Of a stretch of DNA of 64,000 nucleotides, positions 56,570 to 63,698 are shown piece by piece. The DNA comes from Pedobacter sp. BAL39 (lineage in GTDB: Bacteria; Bacteroidota; Bacteroidia; Sphingobacteriales; Sphingobacteriaceae). Where the stretch lies: contig NZ_ABCM01000007.1 of assembly GCF_000170795.1 (NCBI RefSeq), positions 62,001-126,000 of the forward strand, read 5' to 3'. Numbering within the stretch: the stretch's first letter is position 1; each line of letters starts with the position of its first letter. The notes beneath the pieces are model-generated. The model was not told the DNA's origin, searched no databases, and saw only the letters and a program-made list of their open reading frames with translations. The translations under genes were made by a program, and so were the position numbers.

Positions 56570-56591
56570 ACAGAAGGTGATTTAGGGAAGT

Positions 56592-56599
56592 TATTTTTG
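56592..56599 (+). promoter_or_regulatory. Candidate -7 element for the VOC/AraC genes
   Basis: TATTTTTG matches TAnnTTTG and lies 39 bp upstream of the ATG at 56638. No clear -33 TTTG is present. Confidence 0.35.
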
Positions 56600-56637
56600 T
56601 TAGAATCTTTTTTAGAATAATTGGATCTTGAGATAGA

Positions 56638-56868
56638 ATGATGCAGAATGTTGATTTGCTGATACAAGCCCGGAAAGATGATGCTGTGCAAGATGACATC
56701 ATTTTGAGTACTGATGATTGCATCAGGGACTACTACCGGTTAAAACAACAGGGGATGCTTGACCTTAAAGAACCAGCATATTTTGATAGTGGGGTATTCC
56801 TGGAGTTTAAAGATCCCTCGGGTAACCGCTTTGTGTTGATTGAAAAACGAGACTACAAGGAACTATAA
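56638..56868 (+). pseudogene. C-terminal half of a VOC (glyoxalase-like) protein
   Basis: The 76-residue frame reads as the second half of a VOC-superfamily protein: the segment IILSTDDCIRDYYRLKQQG is the central strand and helix, and LEFKDPSGNRFVLIEK is the C-terminal strand with the family DPxGN motif. Full-length members are about 120-130 residues; the N-terminal half with the first metal ligand is missing, and a TGA lies just upstream in the same frame. It is probably a remnant, but it has a possible promoter and its stop is 1 bp before the AraC ATG, so a half-VOC protein could still be made. Confidence 0.6.
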
Positions 56869-56869
56869 C

Positions 56870-57727
56870 ATGAAATCTAGCTGTATACTGGTAGATAAAA
56901 ATGAAATTTTAGTGGAGTATGCATCCGCTGCGCGGCGTCAGGAGCCCGGGGATAAATACGAGATCAATGTTACCTACAGCGGTTCGGTAGACTATCTGCT
57001 GAGTAAAAGACAGCTTACACTGTATCCTGAAACATTTATTTTCCTTAATCCAGGAACACCCTACACCAGGACCATTGATGCTACGCTTCCTGTCGACAGT
57101 CTCTCCCTTCGTTTTGACCCCGAATTTTGTCAGGATTTTGAGCGTGTGCTGCGGATGAAACAACACCAGCTGCTGGACAATCCTGAGGGGGGGGCAGGCT
57201 TGCCTAAGACCTTTGCTGATGGGATCTATCCCTTGCAGGGTGACCTGCGGTATACGCTGAGGCATCTTAAAAAACACATCTCGGCCGGTAATCTCCATCC
57301 CTTACTGTTGGGGGAATACCTCAATCATTGTTTACTCAATTGCTACGGGATGTATGATACTGAAATCAGGGACCGTGCCGATGCGCTGGGTTTCCTTGCA
57401 GGCAGCACCAGGGATGAAATCCTCCGCCGCCTATCCATTGCCAAAGATTACATCATCAGTAACTACAATAAAGACATTTGCCTGGAAGACATTGCTCATG
57501 CAGCCTGTCTCTCGGTAAACCATTTTATGAGGACCTTTAAACAGGCCTACAGACAGTCGCCGCATCAATTCCTGACCTCCGTCAGGTTAAAGCAGGCGAA
57601 GTTCCTACTGAAGAATACAGATTATCCGGTGAATGAGATCGTCGATATCGTGGGTTTTGAATGCGCGAGCTCGTTTATCCGGCTGTTTCGCAACAGTTTT
57701 AAGGTGACCCCGGGTCAGTACCGTTAA
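56870..57727 (+). CDS. AraC family transcriptional regulator
   Basis: A 285-residue regulator. The N-terminal half is a cupin-like sensor domain (NVTYSGSVDYLLSKRQLTL, FIFLNPGTPYTRT). The C-terminal 100 residues hold two helix-turn-helix motifs (LEDIAHAACLSVNHFMRTFK and VNEIVDIVGFECASSFIRLF), ending with the typical FKVTPGQYR. The frame is open to 56840, but ATG 56870 directly follows the VOC stop and gives the better start. It may once have controlled the VOC gene. A shared terminator lies 120 bp downstream. Confidence 0.88.
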   Translation: MKSSCILVDKNEILVEYASAARRQEPGDKYEINVTYSGSVDYLLSKRQLTLYPETFIFLNPGTPYTRTIDATLPVDSLSLRFDPEFCQDFERVLRMKQHQLLDNPEGGAGLPKTFADGIYPLQGDLRYTLRHLKKHISAGNLHPLLLGEYLNHCLLNCYGMYDTEIRDRADALGFLAGSTRDEILRRLSIAKDYIISNYNKDICLEDIAHAACLSVNHFMRTFKQAYRQSPHQFLTSVRLKQAKFLLKNTDYPVNEIVDIVGFECASSFIRLFRNSFKVTPGQYR

Positions 57728-57848
57728 CTGATGAGCATCATTAACTTTGGTGATTTTCGCTCATTGCCCCAGCAGCAATAACCCTATTTTTGTATCAGGT
57801 AGACCCATATATTAGTTTGGATGAATTAAATTTGGGTTAGTTAATAAT

Positions 57849-57878
57849 AAAAAAGTCATCTGCAAAGATGACTTTTTT
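57849..57878. terminator. Bidirectional terminator between the AraC gene and the broken membrane gene
   Basis: AAAAAAGTCATC (57849-57860) pairs with GATGACTTTTTT (57867-57878) over 12 bp around a 6-base loop, with A and T runs on both sides. Confidence 0.85.
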
Positions 57879-57882
57879 CGTT

Positions 57883-58480
57883 TTACCTGTTTTCCTTAAA
57901 CTGACTGCCCAGTCGCTCAAACTTTTCAATCAGCAATGAAATGCGCTCCTTATCTCTTTTAATTACAGCCTTCCTGACTAACGTTGAGCAGAAGAGCATC
58001 CATCCGAAGGTAAATAGGATGATGAATACCTGTGTCCATATCGTGAAATAGGAGAGTACCTCAAAAAAGTAAAGGGTGATGCCCAGGCTCAGTGTGATGG
58101 TATACAACCAGTAGGCCTTATTGTGGAGACTAAGTCTGCTGAGCTGGTAACGCTTCAGGTTGGCCAGAAAGGCATTGGGGTCGCTGGTGAAATCATTTCT
58201 GCTGATGAGCAGGTGGTTTCTGTACAATACAAAAGTGGAGGCCGAAACCGCAACTATAAATAAAGTCAGTCCCGCATGTGTGGTCCATGATTTAAACTCA
58301 AAGAAGAACCATAACACGGCGAGTGCGACCAGTGACAACAGCATGCCGGCAATATTTAAGATCGACTTGCTGCGGATGCATTCACTTCTTTCTTCGCTTG
58401 TTGCAGCATCTCATCAGAAGAGATTTTACCTCTACAGAGTGGGTTTGCCAAAGCGATTGTATGTGATCAAATTCTTGCAT
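57883..58480 (-). pseudogene. Membrane protein paired with the sigma gene, broken by two frameshifts
   Basis: From ATG 58480 the first frame reads MQEFDHIQSLWQTHSVEV, then goes wrong at a TTTT run (58424-58427). A second frame continues ISSDEMLQQAKKEVNA until a stop at 58356-58358. A third frame (SILNIAGMLLSLVALAV) continues to the stop at 57883. The pieces join into one protein of about 198 residues with a soluble N-terminal part and about four membrane helices, as is usual for the gene after an ECF sigma gene in Bacteroidota. Each join needs one extra base. Only the 153-residue C-terminal frame (57883-58344) is intact. Confidence 0.75.
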
Positions 58481-58963
58481 GCTGGTTGTATAGTTCTGTA
58501 AGTTTTAATTTAATGCGGTGAATTTTACCCTTAGATTTCCCTCGCTGATTCCGGAGATTTCCGCAATCTCATGGTAGGGAAGCTCGTCGAGCACCATGGT
58601 GATGATGAGCCTGTCATTTTCCTCCAGCTGGGAAATCGATTTGTAAAGCAGGGCAATCTGTTCGTTCTTCTCGGAGAACTCTTCAGGCCTGGTTTCGATG
58701 ATGTTTTCCGTCAGCTCGTCCTTGGCCTGTCTCTTTTCAGAGCGTAGGTAGGTGAGGCAGGTGTTTACGGCGATGCGGTAGATCCAGGTCGATATGAGCG
58801 ACTTATTTCTGAATTTGTCCAGATTCTGCCATACTTTTAGGAAAGTCTCCTGAAGAAGGTCGTTGGCAGCATCTTCATCCCCCGTATAACCATAACATAA
58901 ATGGAAAATCTTTTTGGAATTGGTGTCGAAGATTTGTTTAAATAACTGGTCTTTTTTTTCCAT
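58467..58963 (-). pseudogene. ECF sigma factor, frameshifted in the region 4 recognition helix
   Basis: An ECF-type RNA polymerase sigma factor with region 2 (HLCYGYTGDEDAANDLLQET, WIYRIAVNTCLTYLRSEKR) and region 4 up to YHEIAEISGISEGNLRVK. The frame then ends early (FTALN and a stop at 58505-58507, giving 152 residues). One extra A in the GTAAAATTC stretch (the plus-strand TTTT run at 58523-58526) restores the family ending VKIHRIKLKL and moves the stop to 58467-58469. The truncated form lacks the end of the helix that reads the -35 region. The restored end overlaps the start of the membrane gene by 14 bp. Confidence 0.8.
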
Positions 58964-59026
58964 TAATTAACGGCTGATGGTGATTTGATCGCATTAATTC
59001 TAAATTGTTACAACAGTGTGCAGTCC

Positions 59027-59034
59027 CAAAATTA
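59027..59034 (-). promoter_or_regulatory. Candidate promoter of the sigma factor gene
   Basis: Minus-strand TAATTTTG at 59034 to 59027 matches TAnnTTTG, with TTTG at 59060-59057 after a slightly long 22-bp spacer. It lies 64 bp upstream of the ATG at 58963 and overlaps the divergent symporter promoter. Confidence 0.35.
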
Positions 59035-59041
59035 ATAAATG

Positions 59042-59072
59042 TTTGCGGGCTTAACGCAAATAATTACTTTTG
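59042..59072 (+). promoter_or_regulatory. Strong promoter of the dicarboxylate symporter gene
   Basis: TTTG at 59042-59045 and TACTTTTG at 59065-59072 with a 19-bp spacer: a perfect match to the Bacteroidota housekeeping promoter and the best one in this window. The ATG is at 59143. Confidence 0.75.
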
Positions 59073-59142
59073 TTGCGCTAAAAAAGATCCCTGACAGGCC
59101 GTCATCTGCTGATCAACTAAATGAGACTATAATCCGAACCAT

Positions 59143-60576
59143 ATGAAAAATAACCGAATAGGGTTGATTACTTTGATATTCATCACCATTGCATCGGCAC
59201 TAGGCGTTTTAAAGGATTTTGAGCTGCTTGCCATCCCGGACCAGGTGATGATGACGGTAAGGTGGCTGCTTGCCCTCGAGCTGGTAGCCTACGCCCTGCT
59301 GAGGAAAAATCTGACCACCTGGATATTGGTGTGTATGCTGCTCGGTGTATTTGTTGGGATCGACTTTCCTCATGTGGCCATTGCCCTGCAGCCGCTCAGT
59401 AAAGGTTTCATCAAGTTGGTGAAAACGATTGTCGGCCCGATACTTTTCGCCACACTGGTGTATGGTATTGCTGGTCATTCGGACCTGAAACAGGTGGGCC
59501 GCATGGCCTGGAAATCCATGTTGTATTTTTATTGCGCCACAACCGCTGCCCTGTTCATCGGGCTGGCAGCAATCAACCTTACCCAGGCTGGGTCGGGAGT
59601 GAATGTTGCAAACATGCCACACAATGAATTGCCGGCACCACCAAAGGACCTGGTGGATGAAAGCATCCTGCAGGGACTTCCTCATAGTGTACATTGGTTA
59701 TACAAAACACTCGCCTTCTTCAGGAATATTTTTCCTGAGAACATCGTCAAGTCAGTATATGACGCACAGATCCTTCAGATTGTGATTTTCTCTGTGATCT
59801 TCGGGATCGGACTGGCCATGGTGGATGAGAAGAAGCGCAAACCGCTGGTCGACTTTTGCGAAAGTTTATCAGAGACGATGTTTAAGTTTACGAACATCAT
59901 CATGTACTTTGCACCGATTGGGGTAGGGGCAGCAATGGCCTACACTGTAGGGCACATGGGGGTAGACATATTGAAACACCTGTTCATGCTGGTGGCCACC
60001 TTATACATGGCACTGATTGCCTTTATTCTGCTGGTGCTGGTACCAGTAGCCTTATACCTGAAAATTCCCTTGCTGAAGTTTGCAAGGGCCATCAAGGAGC
60101 CGGTATCTATCGCTTTTGCGACCACCAGCTCTGATGCTGCACTTCCCAAAGCAATGAGTGCCATGGAGCGGTTTGGCGTTCCCCGAAAAATTGTTTCCTT
60201 CGTGATCCCTACCGGTTATAGTTTTAACCTGGATGGAACCACGTTATACCTGTCGCTCGCCTCCATCTTTGTGGCCCAGGCTGCCGGAATGCACCTGACC
60301 TTCGGAGAGCAGCTGCTGATCGTCTTCACCCTGATGATTACCAGCAAGGGGGTGGCTGCCATTCCAAGGGCTTCGTTAATCATTTTGATTGCTACTGCCG
60401 ACCAGTTTGGTCTGCCTACCTTTATCATTGCCGCGATATTGGGCATTGATGAGCTGATGGACATGGGAAGAACCTCCCTGAATGTCATCGGAAACTGTCT
60501 CGCAACAGTTGTTATTGCCAAGTGGGAGGGGGAATTTAACCCCGACCTCATCATTGAAGAAAAACCAGAAATGTAA
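59143..60576 (+). CDS. Dicarboxylate/amino acid:cation symporter (DAACS family)
   Basis: An inner-membrane secondary transporter that imports C4-dicarboxylates, glutamate or aspartate with Na+ or H+. The 477-residue protein has eight or so helices plus two re-entrant loops; the substrate-loop motif TTSSDAALPKAM and the following FVIPTGYSFNLDGTT and ITSKGVAAIPRAS are diagnostic of the GltP/DctA family. The N-terminal 90 residues carry two additional hydrophobic stretches. It has its own strong promoter, and the next gene starts 1 bp after its stop. Confidence 0.93.
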   Translation: MKNNRIGLITLIFITIASALGVLKDFELLAIPDQVMMTVRWLLALELVAYALLRKNLTTWILVCMLLGVFVGIDFPHVAIALQPLSKGFIKLVKTIVGPILFATLVYGIAGHSDLKQVGRMAWKSMLYFYCATTAALFIGLAAINLTQAGSGVNVANMPHNELPAPPKDLVDESILQGLPHSVHWLYKTLAFFRNIFPENIVKSVYDAQILQIVIFSVIFGIGLAMVDEKKRKPLVDFCESLSETMFKFTNIIMYFAPIGVGAAMAYTVGHMGVDILKHLFMLVATLYMALIAFILLVLVPVALYLKIPLLKFARAIKEPVSIAFATTSSDAALPKAMSAMERFGVPRKIVSFVIPTGYSFNLDGTTLYLSLASIFVAQAAGMHLTFGEQLLIVFTLMITSKGVAAIPRASLIILIATADQFGLPTFIIAAILGIDELMDMGRTSLNVIGNCLATVVIAKWEGEFNPDLIIEEKPEM

Positions 60577-60577
60577 T

Positions 60578-61090
60578 ATGAGTACGCGCACCAAGAAGAT
60601 CTTTTTATTCTTAACCATTGTTGTTCCCTTTTTAGCCTATTGTGTGATTTATTACCGGCCAATGCTTCGTAATGCACCATTCAGGTCTACTGATTTTGAA
60701 TCCATTGTTTTTAAATGGGGAATGGGAAACCAGCTGGAAAATTCCTATAACTCTGCAACAGGCGAATATGTATATGTAGATGCCAAGGATTCTGTGGTTC
60801 ACACCAATGTGAAGCTTCGTAAGAATGACATGCTTTACCTGCATGGAAAAGCCAATGAAATCGGCTTCTGGAACTTTCCTGAAGTGATTGCTAACAAGGG
60901 CACGGACCTGAATACGTCCAAGGTTCTACGTTATGTGATCCGTTTCAACTACAAAACGAAATCTAAGGAAGTGACCTACCTTACCGATTACACGGAAATT
61001 CCAAAGCTGCAGGGCCTGGCAGAACAGATGAAATCACTGGTAGCCCAGAGCATTAACGATGCAGAAGAACGTTACGGAAATAAAAAGTAA
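60578..61090 (+). CDS. Membrane-anchored protein of unknown function (170 aa)
   Basis: Not recognised as a family. The N-terminal RTKKIFLFLTIVVPFLAYCVIYY is a signal anchor, and the remaining 145 residues are soluble, with alternating beta-strand character and no cysteines. The frame is open to 60482 inside the symporter gene, but ATG 60578 directly after the symporter stop is the sensible start. It is co-transcribed with the symporter, and a link with it is possible but unproven. Confidence 0.75.
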   Translation: MSTRTKKIFLFLTIVVPFLAYCVIYYRPMLRNAPFRSTDFESIVFKWGMGNQLENSYNSATGEYVYVDAKDSVVHTNVKLRKNDMLYLHGKANEIGFWNFPEVIANKGTDLNTSKVLRYVIRFNYKTKSKEVTYLTDYTEIPKLQGLAEQMKSLVAQSINDAEERYGNKK

Positions 61091-61095
61091 ATCTG

Positions 61096-61127
61096 TTGTG
61101 GATTTAGAATAAATAATTCTATATTTG
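61096..61127 (+). promoter_or_regulatory. Promoter of rplU-rpmA
   Basis: TTG at 61096-61098 and TATATTTG at 61120-61127 with a 21-bp spacer. The rplU ATG is at 61175. Both elements fit the Bacteroidota pattern. Confidence 0.6.
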
Positions 61128-61174
61128 CACCTCGATAAAAAAAATAAACAGTTTAAAATAATAATTATTTAACA

Positions 61175-61486
61175 ATGTACGCAATAGTAAATATAGCAGG
61201 ACAGCAATTCAAAGTTGCAAAAGACCAGCACCTTTTTGTACACCGTTTGCAAGGAGATGAAGGCGCTAGTATTGAATTTGACAATGTATTGTTGGTTGAA
61301 GATGGTGGTAAAATCTCTGTAGGAGCTCCTGCATTGAAGGGTGCTACAGTATCAGCTAAGATCGTGTCTCATTTAAAAGGTGATAAAGTAATCGTTTTCA
61401 AAAAGAAACGTAGAAAGGGTTACAAAAAGAAAAATGGTCACCGCCAGTACTTCACTAAAATCCAGATCTCTGGTATCAGTTTATAA
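61175..61486 (+). CDS. rplU: 50S ribosomal protein L21
   Basis: A 103-residue large-subunit ribosomal protein that contacts 23S rRNA. It starts [18 protein letters not shown] and holds [21 protein letters not shown], the signature of L21 near its C-terminus. The length is normal with no extra tail. It lies upstream of rpmA, as in most bacteria, with a 57-bp gap. Confidence 0.98.
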   Translation: MYAIVNIAGQQFKVAKDQHLFVHRLQGDEGASIEFDNVLLVEDGGKISVGAPALKGATVSAKIVSHLKGDKVIVFKKKRRKGYKKKNGHRQYFTKIQISGISL

Positions 61487-61543
61487 TTAGTTGTTAAACA
61501 AAGGATTGCCAATATTACGGTAGTTTATAAAATATAAAACAAG

Positions 61544-61963
61544 ATGGCACACAAAAAAGGAGCCGGTAGTTCGAGAAACGGACGTGAATCGCATAGTAAA
61601 CGTTTAGGTATTAAAATCTTCGGTGGTCAGGCAGCTATCGCTGGAAACATTTTAGTACGTCAGCGTGGTACTAAACACCATCCAGATAAAGGCGTAGGTA
61701 TTGGAAAAGACCATACTTTATTTGCTCTGGTTGATGGTACCGTAATCTTCAAAAAGAAACAAGACAACAAATCTTATGTTTCTGTTTTACCTGCAGCAGT
61801 AGTTAAAGAAGTAGTAGAAACAAAAGCACCAGCTGTTAAAGCTGCGAAAAGTGAAGCTCCTGTAGAGGCAGCAGCACCTGCTAAAAAAGCACCTGCAAAG
61901 AAAGCAGCTAAAGCTACAGAAGCTGAAGCGGCTACAGAAACTGAAGCAGCTCCTGCAGAATAA
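61544..61963 (+). CDS. rpmA: 50S ribosomal protein L27 with a long Ala/Lys/Glu tail
   Basis: A large-subunit protein near the peptidyl-transferase centre. The first 85-90 residues are normal L27: [41 protein letters not shown] and VYVSVLPA-type ending. Residues about 90-139 form an extra tail with repeats of Ala, Lys, Pro and Glu ([18 protein letters not shown]), ending in acidic residues. Ordinary L27 ends near residue 90. The tail is probably disordered and on the ribosome surface. It is co-transcribed with rplU and ends at the terminator at 61989-62018. Confidence 0.96.
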   Translation: MAHKKGAGSSRNGRESHSKRLGIKIFGGQAAIAGNILVRQRGTKHHPDKGVGIGKDHTLFALVDGTVIFKKKQDNKSYVSVLPAAVVKEVVETKAPAVKAAKSEAPVEAAAPAKKAPAKKAAKATEAEAATETEAAPAE

Positions 61964-61988
61964 TTTCTAAAGGAATTAATAAACATAG

Positions 61989-62018
61989 AAAAGGCCATAA
62001 CATTTGTTATGGCCTTTT
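61989..62018. terminator. Bidirectional terminator between rpmA and the HTH gene
   Basis: AAAAGGCCATAAC (61989-62001) pairs with GTTATGGCCTTTT (62006-62018) over 13 bp around a 4-base loop, followed by T residues. Confidence 0.85.
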
Positions 62019-62040
62019 TCTTTATCAATATTTTTACGTT

Positions 62041-62406
62041 TTATGCTGGTTGTAACGTATTGCTACTTTTCAACTGGCTCACCTCCTTCTCCAATTTCTC
62101 CATTGAGCGCGCCAGGGCTTTCAACGTAGATTCCAGATCCCTGATGATGACATCTACCTTTGTTGCGGGCTGTTCCAGCGCAGGATCGGAGCTTCCATGT
62201 AACAACCATTCATAAGTCTTACCATAGTAGTTGCCGATGTGATGTAGGGTGTTGAATGATGGAAACTGATTCCCGAGTTCGATCTGCGAGTAATTGCTCC
62301 TCGACAGATACAGGATGTTCGAAATGTGGGCCTGTGAAAGTCCATGTGCCAGACGAAGGTTTTTGATCCTTTCACCAATCTCCTTCTTTGAGAGAATATC
62401 TTTCAT
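62041..62406 (-). CDS. XRE-type helix-turn-helix regulator with coiled-coil tail
   Basis: A 121-residue regulator. Residues about 8-65 form a Cro/CI-like helix-turn-helix (IGERIKNLRLAHGLSQAHIS, with LSRSNYSQIELG). The part from 78 to 118 is heptad-like (LESTLKALARSMEKLEKEVSQL) and is probably a dimerising coiled coil. Domain order is the same as in the HTH gene at 23.4 kb, but the sequences differ. It stands alone, and its promoter is likely the -7 element at 62472-62479. Confidence 0.85.
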   Translation of the reverse strand: MKDILSKKEIGERIKNLRLAHGLSQAHISNILYLSRSNYSQIELGNQFPSFNTLHHIGNYYGKTYEWLLHGSSDPALEQPATKVDVIIRDLESTLKALARSMEKLEKEVSQLKSSNTLQPA

Positions 62407-62471
62407 AATGATATTAAATAAATGCCTTTGATGGATGAGGATCTTTATAACTCATCTCATCAATCAATAGG

Positions 62472-62479
62472 CAAATTTA
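62472..62479 (-). promoter_or_regulatory. Candidate -7 element of the HTH gene at 62.0 kb
   Basis: Minus-strand TAAATTTG matches TAnnTTTG, 65 bp upstream of the ATG at 62406. The -33 region is weak. Confidence 0.35.
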
Positions 62480-62484
62480 ACACC

Positions 62485-62544
62485 ATGAATATGTTTTCGC
62501 CAGAAATGTTTCCTGATATGCATCACATTTTAGGAATGTATTGA
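62485..62544 (+). CDS. Possible 19-residue Met-rich peptide
   Basis: An ORF of 19 codons, MNMFSPEMFPDMHHILGMY, with five methionines, ends 14 bp before a strong terminator hairpin on the same strand. No promoter or ribosome-binding site is evident on the plus strand, so this is speculative. It could instead be chance. Confidence 0.2.
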   Translation: MNMFSPEMFPDMHHILGMY

Positions 62545-62557
62545 CTGAATAACTGTC

Positions 62558-62611
62558 AAAAACCCCGTTTTTGAGTCAGAAATACACTCCAGCCACAGAA
62601 ACGGGGTTTTT
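62558..62611. terminator. Terminator-like hairpin with a 28-base loop
   Basis: AAAAACCCCGTTT (62558-62570) pairs with AAACGGGGTTTTT (62599-62611). The loop contains a smaller GAGT/ACTC pairing. A/T runs make it bidirectional; it probably ends the polyprenyl synthase/rnr transcript on the minus strand. Confidence 0.7.
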
Positions 62612-62728
62612 TATTCATTGAGAAAAAGATGAAGGACATCGTAAACCTTCTTTTAAAAACAGCCTTTAACTGGGGATAAACCGCAAAACAACCTCAATTG
62701 GGGTGTGGAATGTGGAAAGGATTACTCA

Positions 62729-63697
62729 TTAATATTCCCTGTTCATCAATGCTTTTGCAAGTAAATCGAGCTCTGACTTCCGGTCTTCCGAAACTTCCAA
62801 CTCTGAGAGGGCCTGAAAGGCCTGGTCTGCATAGGCGCTCATTTCGGCCATCGCAAGCTCCCTGATGTTGTACTTGTCATATAGCATCCTCATCTTTTCT
62901 ATCTTTTGAGCAAGATTGGTATAAGTCATCAGGTCTTCCAGCAAGTCCTCATCCGCGGGATTTGTTAGCTCCTTAAGTTTTAGTAACAGCAGGGTCTTTT
63001 TATTGGCAATGATGTCGCCCCCTACCTGTTTCCCAAATTTCTCCGGATCTCCGTAGACATCCAGGATGTCGTCCTGAAGCTGAAAAGCGATTCCGAGGTT
63101 CTCTCCGAAGGCATAGAGCTGTTCTGCCTGACTTTTTGTTGCCCTGGCTACCTGAGCACCCAGTTTCATCGCGCCGCCCAGCAGAACGGCTGTTTTGAGG
63201 CGGATCATGTTGATGTATTCGGGGATGCTCACCTGGTCGCGGGATTCAAACTCCATGTCCAGCTGCTGCCCTTCGCACACGCCCTGTGCAGTGCTGTTAA
63301 AGGTTTCCAGTGCATCTTTAAGTACTGCTGCATCCAGCATTGCCAGATGTTTGTTGGCCTCCACCATCATGACATCCCCACTGAGGATGGCATTATTGAC
63401 ACCCCATTTCTCATGTACCGTTGCTTTGCCTCTTCTGAGGGGCGCATTGTCCATGATGTCGTCGTGGATCAGGGTAAAGTTATGGAAGGTCTCAATGGCC
63501 AATGCTGCGGGCATCACCTGGTGTACATCAGCAGCGAAAAGGTCTGCCGACATGAGTACGAGTGCCGGCCTGATCCGCTTGCCACCCAGACTCATAATGT
63601 AACTGATTGGAAGGTAAAGGCGTTCCGGTTGTGCCGGATATATAATGTTTTGAATTGCCTGGTCTATGAATTCTTGTAATTGGGTAGGAGTATGCAT
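62729..63697 (-). CDS. Polyprenyl diphosphate synthase
   Basis: A trans-isoprenyl diphosphate synthase, 322 residues, that extends IPP onto allylic diphosphates. The first aspartate-rich motif is DDIMD within LIHDDIMDNAPLRRGK, and the second is DDILD in QLQDDILDVYGD. The region between FHNFTLIHDD and the first motif gives the chain-length zone, but product length (farnesyl, geranylgeranyl or longer for quinones) cannot be read reliably. The gene starts 1 bp after the rnr stop, so it is co-transcribed with it. Confidence 0.92.
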   Translation of the reverse strand: MHTPTQLQEFIDQAIQNIIYPAQPERLYLPISYIMSLGGKRIRPALVLMSADLFAADVHQVMPAALAIETFHNFTLIHDDIMDNAPLRRGKATVHEKWGVNNAILSGDVMMVEANKHLAMLDAAVLKDALETFNSTAQGVCEGQQLDMEFESRDQVSIPEYINMIRLKTAVLLGGAMKLGAQVARATKSQAEQLYAFGENLGIAFQLQDDILDVYGDPEKFGKQVGGDIIANKKTLLLLKLKELTNPADEDLLEDLMTYTNLAQKIEKMRMLYDKYNIRELAMAEMSAYADQAFQALSELEVSEDRKSELDLLAKALMNREY

Positions 63698-63698
63698 T

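Larger units (their letters stand above)
62407..62728. other. Intergenic region with a promoter, a small ORF and a terminator
   Basis: This 322-bp gap holds, from left to right, the minus-strand -7 element at 62472-62479 for the HTH gene, a possible 19-codon plus-strand ORF at 62485-62544, and a terminator-type hairpin at 62558-62611. After the hairpin (62612-62728) I see no feature other than the 3' end of the polyprenyl synthase gene. Confidence 0.6.

Noticed and set aside
57883-58344. Reading the 153-residue frame as a complete, normal membrane protein gene
   Set aside because: The sequence just upstream continues the same family in other frames and the protein begins in mid-domain, so the frame is only the 3' part of a broken gene.
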